Positions 8,518 through 14,056 of a stretch of DNA of 27,562 nucleotides are shown piece after piece (within the stretch, counting starts at the first letter, position 1; every line of letters starts with the position of its first letter). Origin of the DNA: a virus. Both the position numbers and the translations under genes were made by a program. The stretch spans positions 1 to 27,562 of the IMG/VR virus record IMGVR_UViG_3300017752_000118; one strand, written 5' to 3'. Under the pieces are notes generated by a model. The model saw only the letters and a program-made list of their open reading frames with translations, was not told where the DNA came from and searched no databases.

Positions 8518-9834
8518 ATGGCAACATGGAAAAAAGTAGTCGTCTCCGGTTCATCAGCAGAATTATCTGGATTGACACTAGACACGGCATTAGCAACAAC
8601 ATCAGGTGGTACTGGTCTAACGGCATTAGGAACAGCAGGATCTGATATTTTATCATTAGATAGAGGAAGCTCAGAACAAGTATTAAGAGTTAACTCAGCA
8701 GGTAACGGATTAGAATTCGCAGCTGCAGCATCAGGTGATGTTACAGGCATTGATGCTGGAACTGCTATCACAGTTACTGATCCAGATTCAGCAACCCCAA
8801 CAGTTAGTGTAACAGCTGCAGGAATTACTGAAACTCAATTAAACGCTTCAGTAGCAGGTAATGGTTTAGCAGGTGGTGCTGGTACAGCATTAAGTGTTAA
8901 CGTTGATGATTCATCAATTGAAATTGATACAGATTCTTTAAGAGTTAAAGCATTAGGTGTTACTAACGGTATGTTAGCAAATAAGGATATTACCATTGGT
9001 ACTACAGCAATTGACTTAGGTGCCTCTAGTACAACACTAGCTGGATTAACCTCAGTAACTGCTACAACATTTACAGGTGCTTTAGTTGGTAATGCATCTT
9101 CAGCAACTACAGCAAATGGTGTTGCAGCAGATTCTGTAGCATTAGGAAATGATACAACAGGAAACTATGTTTCAGCCCTTGGAACTGGAACTGGTGTAAC
9201 AATTGCTTCAAATACTGGCGAAGGTTCTTCTCCAACAATTGCAGTAGATTATGGTTCAAATGCTAATGAAGCAGTACAAGGTAATCAAACTATTTCTGTT
9301 AGTGGTACGGCTAACGAGGTTGAAATTACTGGTACAACTGCACAAGCCCTTGGTGGTGGAGCAAGTTATACTATTGGTTTACCTTCTGATGTAACAATTG
9401 GACAAGATTTAACTGTAACAAGAGATCTTACTGTATCTAATGATTTAGATGTTAGTGGAGATTTAAAAGTTGCAGGAACAGCTTCATTTAGCCATTCAAC
9501 TAATTTAGCAGTAGCAGATAAATATATCCTATTAAATTCTGGATCTTCATCTACTGGAGATGGTGGTTTTGTAGTACAACAGGGTACTAATGGTACAGGT
9601 GAATTATTTGGATATGACAAAGATTCAGGTACTGGAGGTAGATGGGGTGTTGTTTCAGGATTTAACGCAGACACATCAGGAGATTTCACACCAGCAGCAT
9701 TTATGGCTACAGTATCGACAGGTACTGCAACTACTGCAGCAACAATTGCAACTGCTGTAGGTACAACCTATAGTAAAGCAGGTAATATTTACACAGTATC
9801 ATCAGGAGATAATGATATTTGGATTTATTCTTAA
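8518..9834 (+). CDS. Tail fibre / virion structural protein
   Basis: A 438-residue protein made largely of short beta repeats rich in T, S, A and G. Visible parts are an N-terminal TSGGTGLTALGTAGSDIL (about 28-45); repeated V/L-T-x-T strands (TTFTGALVGNASSATTANGV); a run of D-L-T-V/D-V-S strands (QDLTVTRDLTVSNDLDVSGD); then VADKYILLNSGSSSTGDGGF and RWGVVSGFN. The NTG/D-L-x-V repeats and the ADKxILLNSG element recur in marine phage fibres and putative trimeric shafts. No enzymatic motif is seen. Its codons are somewhat richer in C and G than those of the neighbours, which may mean strong expression. It has its own candidate promoter and a long leader with a hairpin, and a strong terminator follows, so it is probably a single-gene unit. 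It could equally be a head decoration or whisker protein. Confidence 0.65.
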   Translation: MATWKKVVVSGSSAELSGLTLDTALATTSGGTGLTALGTAGSDILSLDRGSSEQVLRVNSAGNGLEFAAAASGDVTGIDAGTAITVTDPDSATPTVSVTAAGITETQLNASVAGNGLAGGAGTALSVNVDDSSIEIDTDSLRVKALGVTNGMLANKDITIGTTAIDLGASSTTLAGLTSVTATTFTGALVGNASSATTANGVAADSVALGNDTTGNYVSALGTGTGVTIASNTGEGSSPTIAVDYGSNANEAVQGNQTISVSGTANEVEITGTTAQALGGGASYTIGLPSDVTIGQDLTVTRDLTVSNDLDVSGDLKVAGTASFSHSTNLAVADKYILLNSGSSSTGDGGFVVQQGTNGTGELFGYDKDSGTGGRWGVVSGFNADTSGDFTPAAFMATVSTGTATTAATIATAVGTTYSKAGNIYTVSSGDNDIWIYS

Positions 9835-9863
9835 TATTGTAAAGTAAATAATTTAAATAATAC

Positions 9864-9895
9864 AAGGGCTGTCTTTAATTAGTCAGCCCTTTTTT
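9864..9895 (+). terminator. Intrinsic terminator after the fibre block
   Basis: AAGGGCTG (9864-9871) pairs with CAGCCCTT (9884-9891) around a 12-base loop, followed by T at 9890-9895. It lies 29 bases after the stop of the 438-residue fibre gene. Confidence 0.88.
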
Positions 9896-9909
9896 AAAAC
9901 AAAATAGTT

Positions 9910-10110
9910 ATGGGACTAATAAATAAATTAACAAATACAAAAATAAATAACCCAATACTTTCTTCTAAAGATAATTTGGATATTAATGAAATATCACTTA
10001 TATTAAATCTAATTAAAAATTCTCCATTTAAGGGGGGTGATATAGAAATAATTTATAACCTAGTTATAAAATTACAAAACCAATATTCAAAATTAGAAAA
10101 TAATGTTTGA
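9910..10110 (+). CDS. Small protein, paralogue of its downstream neighbour
   Basis: A 66-residue protein of unknown function. Its core, NEISLILNLIKNSPFKGGDIEI followed by YNLVIKLQNQ (about residues 25-59), lines up with the core of the next gene (NEINVLIAALNAFHIKGADA, then YSIQIKLKEE). The pattern of a helix, a K-G-G/A-D turn and a second amphipathic helix ending in IKLQ/KE suggests a small two-helix bundle. It starts just after a strong terminator and lacks the TATTTATAA motif, so its transcription depends on read-through or on an unseen promoter. Its end overlaps the next start by 8 bases. The position between fibre and sheath genes suggests a minor tail or assembly factor, but that is only context. 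Confidence 0.7.
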   Translation: MGLINKLTNTKINNPILSSKDNLDINEISLILNLIKNSPFKGGDIEIIYNLVIKLQNQYSKLENNV

Positions 10111-10309
10111 CAAAAATGAAATTAATGTTTTAATAGCAGCTTTAAATGCTTTTCATATTAAAGGAGCAGATGCAGCTTATGTCTATTCAATTCAAATAAA
10201 ATTAAAAGAAGAATTAGAAAGACAAATAAAATTAGAAAAAGAAGAAGAAGAGAAAGTTAAATCAGGTCCTCCTGAATCTTTAGAAAAAAAAGAAAAAATT
10301 AAAAAATAA
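10103..10309 (+). CDS. Small protein, paralogue of its upstream neighbour
   Basis: A 68-residue protein. Residues 5-36 repeat the two-helix pattern of the upstream gene around FHIKGADAAYV. The rest (about 37-68) is a highly charged K/E tail, probably helical or disordered, that the neighbour lacks. The overlap of 8 bases indicates translational coupling and probably equal production, as in a heteromeric pair. I do not recognise a named family. Confidence 0.7.
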   Translation: MFDKNEINVLIAALNAFHIKGADAAYVYSIQIKLKEELERQIKLEKEEEEKVKSGPPESLEKKEKIKK

Positions 10310-10331
10310 TAATTTTAATATAAAAATTTAA

Positions 10332-10340
10332 TATTTATAG
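10332..10340 (+). promoter_or_regulatory. TATTTATAG motif, variant of the repeated element (copy 4)
   Basis: Differs from the consensus only at the last base and lies 2 bases before the ATG at 10343. If it acts as a -10-like element, the transcript would start at or inside the start codon, giving a leaderless message. Confidence 0.4.
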
Positions 10341-10342
10341 TT

Positions 10343-10603
10343 ATGGCAAAAACAGCAGAAAAAACAGTTTTAACAAAAGAAGAAATTGAAAATTTAACTT
10401 CGTTACAACAACAACAAAATGATTTAATATTTAACTTGGGACAAATTGAATACCAGTTAAATTTTTTAAAAAAACAAAAAGATCAAATTCAACAACAATT
10501 TTTAGATTTAGAAAATAAACAAACTGAAGGAGCCCAAAAAATAGAAAAAAAATATGGGCAGGGAACGGTAAATTTAGAAAGTGGTGAATTTATTAAGGCT
10601 TAA
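10343..10603 (+). CDS. Small coiled-coil protein of unknown function
   Basis: An 86-residue protein. Residues 13-70 are rich in Q, E, K and L with heptad-like spacing (LTSLQQQQNDLIFNLGQIEY, then LNFLKKQKDQIQQQFLDLEN), predicting two antiparallel helices in a prefoldin-like hairpin. The tail KYGQGTVNLESGEFIKA ends with a short strand-like segment. Proteins of this shape occur between structural genes in marine T4-like phages, but I know no assigned function. It sits directly upstream of the sheath gene and could be a sheath or tube assembly helper; this is inferred only from position. A weak terminator-like hairpin overlaps its stop codon. Confidence 0.65.
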   Translation: MAKTAEKTVLTKEEIENLTSLQQQQNDLIFNLGQIEYQLNFLKKQKDQIQQQFLDLENKQTEGAQKIEKKYGQGTVNLESGEFIKA

Positions 10604-10623
10604 TCGCATTTTTAAGTCTTTTT
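10595..10623 (+). terminator. Possible weak terminator
   Basis: AAGGCTTAA (10595-10603) can pair with TTAAGTCTT (10612-10620), a 9-bp stem with one G-T pair and an 8-base loop, followed by T to 10623. The stem includes the stop codon of the coiled-coil gene and is AT-rich, so it would be a weak terminator. Confidence 0.5.
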
Positions 10624-10627
10624 GTAG

Positions 10628-10636
10628 TATTTATAA
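10628..10636 (+). promoter_or_regulatory. TATTTATAA motif, candidate phage promoter (copy 5)
   Basis: Exact nonamer 21 bases before the sheath gene ATG and 5 bases after the weak terminator, consistent with separate transcription of the sheath gene. The leader between is A-rich with no Shine-Dalgarno sequence. Confidence 0.55.
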
Positions 10637-10657
10637 ACAAAACAAACATATTATAAA

Positions 10658-12379
10658 ATGGCAGAAGTACTTTTATCCCCAGGCGTATTAGCAAGAGAAA
10701 ACGACCAATCTTTTATAACTGCACAACCTGTACAAGCAGGAGCAGCTATAGTAGGACCTACAGTAAAAGGTCCAGTTGGAATCCCAACAGTTGTTACATC
10801 ATATTCAGATTATACAAACACTTTTGGTGCTAAAGTAGAAAGTGGTAGTGCAGAATATTCATATTTCACTTCAATTTCAGCATACAATTATTTCCAACAA
10901 GGAGGAGATTCATTATTAGTAACTAGAGTAGTATCAGGTTCTTTTACTTCTGCAACTTCCTCTAAAATAGATAATGGAGATTCCAACAATGCTTTTGTAT
11001 TAGAAACATTAACAGAAGGTGAAATAGCAAACAGTACTTCTACAGAAGGAACTAATAATACTTTACCTAGTGGTAGTAATGATAATTTAAGATGGGAAAT
11101 AGTTTCTCCCAATACATCCTCTGGAACATTTAATTTATTAGTTAGAAGAGGTAATGATAGTTCTAAGCAAAAAGTAGTATTAGAAACTTGGCCTAATTTA
11201 TCTTTAGACCCAAATTCTGATAATTATATAACTAAAGTAATTGGAGATGCTAAACAAACAGTAAGAAATGATGGAAGTAATGACTATTTTTTACAATATT
11301 CAGGTTCATATAATAACATTTCTAGATATGTAAGAGTAAAATCAGTAGATACACCAACTTTAAATTATTTAGATAATAATGGTGCTGCTAAAACTGCTTT
11401 TGAAAGTCTAATTCCAGTAGCTGGATCAGGATCATTTGGTGATGCCGAAGGATCAAATATTCCAACGGGAAGAGCAGCTAACTATTATCAAAATATAAGT
11501 AATACAGATTCTCAAGGATTAATAGCTACCGATTATGCTACTTCTATAAGTTTATTAGCTAACCAAGACTTATTTCAATATAATATTATTACTGTCCCAG
11601 GATTAGTAAAGAATTTTTCTTCTAATAGTGGTACATTAACTACATTAGTAGATAATGCTCAAACTAGAGGTGATAATTTAGCAATAATTGATTTAGTACA
11701 ATATGGACAAAACATAGGAACTGTTACAAGTAAAGCTACTGATATAGATTCTTCATATGCTGCAACATATTGGCCTTGGCTACAAACAATTGATCCAGAT
11801 TTAGGATCACAAGTATTTGTTCCAGCTTCTGCTATGATGCCAGGTGTATTTGCTTTTAATGATAGAGCAAGTGAAACTTGGTTTGCACCTGCAGGTTTAA
11901 ATAGGGGTGGACTATCAACAGTAATAAGAGCTGAAAGAAATTTAACAAATAGTAATAGAGATACTTTATATACTGCAAATGTTAACCCAATAGCTACATT
12001 CCCAAACACAGGAGTAGTAGTATTTGGACAGAAAACACTTCAGAAAAAACCAAGTGCTTTAGATAGAGTAAATGTTAGAAGATTATTAATTACTATTAAA
12101 TCATTTATCTCACAAATAGCAGATAATTTAGTATTTGAACAAAACTCAGTAGCTACTAGAAATAATTTTTTAAGTCAAGTAAATCCTTATTTAGCAAGTG
12201 TACAACAAAGACAAGGATTATATGCTTTTAAAGTAGTAATGGATGAAAGTAATAATACACCAGATGTTATTGATAGAAATCAATTAGTAGGACAAATATT
12301 TGTACAACCAACTAAAACAGCTGAATTTATATACCTAGATTTCAATGTATTACCAACTGGAGCTACTTTCCCAGCATAA
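10658..12379 (+). CDS. 18: Tail sheath protein (gp18-like)
   Basis: A 573-residue contractile sheath protein. Polymerised around the tail tube, it contracts on infection to drive the tube through the envelope. The N-terminus has the sheath signature LLSPGVLARENDQS, then QAGAAIVGPTVKGPVGIPTV (about 26-45), SYSDYTNTFG, and YNYFQQGGDSLLVTRVV. The C-terminal domain (about 465-573) has DRVNVRRLLITIKSFISQIA, LVFEQNS, the QGLYAFKVVMDESNNTPDVI core and QPTKTAEFIYLDFNV, the part that forms the inner sheath layer. The middle (about 100-400) is variable, as usual. It is somewhat shorter than T4 gp18 (659 residues). The next gene is the tube protein, the usual pairing, with its own motif between them. 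Confidence 0.95.
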   Translation: MAEVLLSPGVLARENDQSFITAQPVQAGAAIVGPTVKGPVGIPTVVTSYSDYTNTFGAKVESGSAEYSYFTSISAYNYFQQGGDSLLVTRVVSGSFTSATSSKIDNGDSNNAFVLETLTEGEIANSTSTEGTNNTLPSGSNDNLRWEIVSPNTSSGTFNLLVRRGNDSSKQKVVLETWPNLSLDPNSDNYITKVIGDAKQTVRNDGSNDYFLQYSGSYNNISRYVRVKSVDTPTLNYLDNNGAAKTAFESLIPVAGSGSFGDAEGSNIPTGRAANYYQNISNTDSQGLIATDYATSISLLANQDLFQYNIITVPGLVKNFSSNSGTLTTLVDNAQTRGDNLAIIDLVQYGQNIGTVTSKATDIDSSYAATYWPWLQTIDPDLGSQVFVPASAMMPGVFAFNDRASETWFAPAGLNRGGLSTVIRAERNLTNSNRDTLYTANVNPIATFPNTGVVVFGQKTLQKKPSALDRVNVRRLLITIKSFISQIADNLVFEQNSVATRNNFLSQVNPYLASVQQRQGLYAFKVVMDESNNTPDVIDRNQLVGQIFVQPTKTAEFIYLDFNVLPTGATFPA

Positions 12380-12395
12380 AAATTAAAGAATTAGA

Positions 12396-12404
12396 TATTT
12401 ATAA
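12396..12404 (+). promoter_or_regulatory. TATTTATAA motif, candidate phage promoter (copy 6)
   Basis: Exact nonamer 21 bases before the tail tube ATG, almost the same spacing as before the sheath gene. An A-rich leader ending in AACAAC follows. Separate promoters would let tube and sheath be made at different levels. Confidence 0.55.
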
Positions 12405-12425
12405 CAAGAAATAAATTAGAACAAC

Positions 12426-12914
12426 ATGCCAGTATTAGATCCAAACGAAATATTTTTTACCGCTTTTGAACCAAAGCAAGCCAACAGGTTTATCCTTTAT
12501 ATGGATGGTATTCCAAGCTTTATTATTAAAGGAGTAGCAGCTGTAAATGTATCTCAAGGTACAGTAGCTTTAAATCATATCAATGTTCAAAGATATGTAA
12601 AAGGTAAAACCACTTGGGGAACAATATCAATGACATTATTTGATCCAATTACACCTTCAGGTGCTCAAGCAGTAATGGAATGGGTAAGATTACACCATGA
12701 ATCAGTTACTGGTAGAGATGGATACAGTGATTTCTATAAAAAGGATCTTACAGTTAATGTATTAGGACCAGTAGGTGATATTGTTTCTGAATGGGTAATA
12801 AAAGGTGCTTTAATTACTGAAGCTACATTTGGTGATTACAATTGGGATACTGAAAATGAAGCAAAAGAAATTGCTTTAACTGTTCAACCTGATTATTGTG
12901 TATTAAATTTCTAA
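12426..12914 (+). CDS. 19: Tail tube protein (gp19-like)
   Basis: A 162-residue protein that fits T4 gp19 (163 residues) in length. gp19 hexamers stack into the inner tube through which DNA passes. The expected order is visible: an N-terminal strand with the F-x-P-K-Q-A-N-R-F motif (about 14-22), corresponding to ARPNLF in T4; GKTTWGTISMTLFDPI (about 60-75), the strand before the conserved helix; AVMEWVRLHHESVTGRDGY with the helix and loop; KKDLTVNVLGPVGDIVSEWV; and the end GDYNWDTENEAKEIALTVQP, equivalent to LDWDSNNEIQTFEVTLALD in T4. It is preceded by the sheath gene and followed by a strong terminator, so it is the end of the sheath and tube unit. Confidence 0.93.
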   Translation: MPVLDPNEIFFTAFEPKQANRFILYMDGIPSFIIKGVAAVNVSQGTVALNHINVQRYVKGKTTWGTISMTLFDPITPSGAQAVMEWVRLHHESVTGRDGYSDFYKKDLTVNVLGPVGDIVSEWVIKGALITEATFGDYNWDTENEAKEIALTVQPDYCVLNF

Positions 12915-12939
12915 ACACACTTAAATATTTTTTTAAAAG

Positions 12940-12967
12940 GAGCTTGGCTATGTCAAGCTCTTTTTTT
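12940..12967 (+). terminator. Intrinsic terminator after the tail tube gene
   Basis: GAGCTTG (12940-12946) pairs with CAAGCTC (12954-12960) around a 7-base loop, followed by seven T (12961-12967). A-rich sequence before the stem can pair with the T run and make termination possible in both directions. Confidence 0.88.
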
Positions 12968-12974
12968 ATATTGG

Positions 12975-12983
12975 TATTTATAA
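12975..12983 (+). promoter_or_regulatory. TATTTATAA motif, candidate phage promoter (copy 7)
   Basis: Exact nonamer placed 7 bases after the T run of the tube terminator and 30 bases before the ATG of the gp26-like gene. Terminator followed at once by the motif repeats the arrangement at 296-353. Confidence 0.58.
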
Positions 12984-13013
12984 TAAATTAAAGTTATTAA
13001 CAAATAAAAGATT

Positions 13014-13739
13014 ATGGCCGAATTTAAATTTCCTACTGAAGAAGTAGAATTACCCTCAAAAGGATTAGTATACCCTAAAGACCACCCATTATCAAGTGGA
13101 AAAGTAGAAATAAAATATATGACTGCTAAAGAAGAAGATATTTTAACTAATCAAGCATACATAGAAAAAGGAATAGTTTTAGATAAATTATTAGAATCTG
13201 TTATTGTATCTAAAATTAATTTAAAAGATTTAATTATAGGTGATAAAAATGCAATATTTGTTGCTACTAGAATCTTAGGTTATGGAAAAGATTACACTTT
13301 TAGTTATTTAGGAGAAGATCAAAGCTTAGATTTAACAACTTTAAAAAATAAAGAATTTGATACCTCTTTAATTACTGAAGGGAAAAATGAATTTAAATAC
13401 AAATTACCTCATACAGGCAATGAAATTACTTTTAAAATATTAGATGGCTATGATGAAAGTAAAATTACTAGAGAATTAGAAGGTCTTAAAAAAATAAATA
13501 AAGATGCTTCACCTGATTTATCTACTAGATTAAAATATATAATAACCTCAGTAGGAGAAGAAACAGAACCTAAAGCTATAAGAGAATTTGTTGATAATTA
13601 CTTATTAGCAAGAGACTCTAGAGCTTTAAGAGAATACATTAATGAAGTCCAACCAGATATAGATTTAAATTTCATCAGTGATGATGGAGAGGAGGTAAGA
13701 GTCCCTATAGGACTCAACTTTTTTTGGCCTGACGTCTAA
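13014..13739 (+). CDS. 26: Baseplate hub assembly protein / tail assembly chaperone (gp26-like)
   Basis: A 241-residue protein resembling the T4 gp26 baseplate hub family as found in marine T4-like phages. Signature parts are FPTEEVELPSKGLVYPKDHP (5-24), VEIKYMTAKEEDILTNQ (31-47), DKLLESVIV, GDKNAIFVATRILGYGKDY (76-94) and the C-terminal DDGEEVRVPIGLNFFWPDV. An N-terminal LPSxG strand, an MTxxEEDIL helix and a carboxy-terminal P-x-x-x-x-FFWP motif are what I recall of this family. Its place between tail tube and tape measure is exactly where other long-tailed phages carry their frameshifted tail assembly chaperones. The last sense codons lie on a run of seven T (13719-13725) that overlaps a second open frame carrying the next entry. 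A chaperone role is inferred from position and architecture; gp26 in T4 is called a hub protein. Confidence 0.75.
   Translation: MAEFKFPTEEVELPSKGLVYPKDHPLSSGKVEIKYMTAKEEDILTNQAYIEKGIVLDKLLESVIVSKINLKDLIIGDKNAIFVATRILGYGKDYTFSYLGEDQSLDLTTLKNKEFDTSLITEGKNEFKYKLPHTGNEITFKILDGYDESKITRELEGLKKINKDASPDLSTRLKYIITSVGEETEPKAIREFVDNYLLARDSRALREYINEVQPDIDLNFISDDGEEVRVPIGLNFFWPDV
13719..13725 (+). other. T7 run, putative programmed frameshift site
   Basis: In the gp26 frame the codons are TTT TTT TGG CCT, four sense codons before the stop. A +1 slip, or a -2 slip with Phe-tRNA re-pairing on the T run, moves translation into the next frame, which is open from 13711 to the stop at 14017-14019. The shift would give a fusion of about 334 residues. 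Transcriptional slippage on the T run is another way to reach it. Confidence 0.6.
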
Positions 13740-14019
13740 TATAGTTCCTCAAGTTAGGGTTAATTTATTTACCCAAATACATCAAATATTATTTCATGGT
13801 AAAGGCGGTTATGATTATGCTACAGTATATAACATGCCTACATGGTTAAGAAAATTTACTTTATCAGAAATTCAAAAATTCTATGATAATGAAAAAAAAG
13901 AATATGATAAAGCTAACAATGAAGGTAAATCAAATCTTTTAAATTCAGATGGTACAGCTAATGTTCCAGCATTTGCACAAGCTTCTAAACCTTACCAAGG
14001 TAAAAGTTCATATAAATAA
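13726..14019 (+). CDS. Second-frame extension of the gp26-like gene (gp51-like / chaperone T-like)
   Basis: This frame encodes GLTSNIVPQVRVNLFTQIHQ, then ILFHGKGGYDYATVYNMPTW and LRKFTLSEIQKFYDNEKKEY, with an N/S-rich tail. Between the in-frame stop at 13708-13710 and the ATG at 13834 there is no ATG, GTG or TTG codon, although the residues there read as a continuous structured domain (an L-F-x-Q-I-H-Q-I-L-F-H helix, then G-K-G-G-Y). The ATG at 13834 would make a 61-residue protein starting inside that domain, with no visible ribosome site. The simplest reading is that the frame is entered by frameshifting from the gp26-like gene, yielding a long and a short product, as with the gpG/gpGT chaperones of lambda-type tails. 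In T4 the gene conventionally paired with 26 is 51. A stand-alone short protein from 13834 is the alternative. Confidence 0.6.
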   Translation, partial: GLTSNIVPQVRVNLFTQIHQILFHGKGGYDYATVYNMPTWLRKFTLSEIQKFYDNEKKEYDKANNEGKSNLLNSDGTANVPAFAQASKPYQGKSSYK

Positions 14020-14032
14020 TTAATTTTTTTAA

Positions 14033-14041
14033 TATTTATAA
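14033..14041 (+). promoter_or_regulatory. TATTTATAA motif, candidate phage promoter (copy 8)
   Basis: Exact nonamer 15 bases before the tape measure ATG. It also forms the right arm of an imperfect inverted repeat with TATAAATA at 14011-14018, across the run of T between them. The fold could be a weak terminator for the upstream gene or chance in AT-rich DNA. Confidence 0.5.
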
Positions 14042-14056
14042 TAAACACTATTTTTA

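Noticed and set aside
9366-9689. 107-codon minus-strand open frame inside the fibre gene at 8518
   Set aside because: It is a shadow of the T/S/A-rich repeats; no start signal and no plausible domain.
11659-12009. 116-codon minus-strand open frame inside the sheath gene
   Set aside because: The + strand carries conserved sheath sequence throughout; the reverse frame has no recognisable features.
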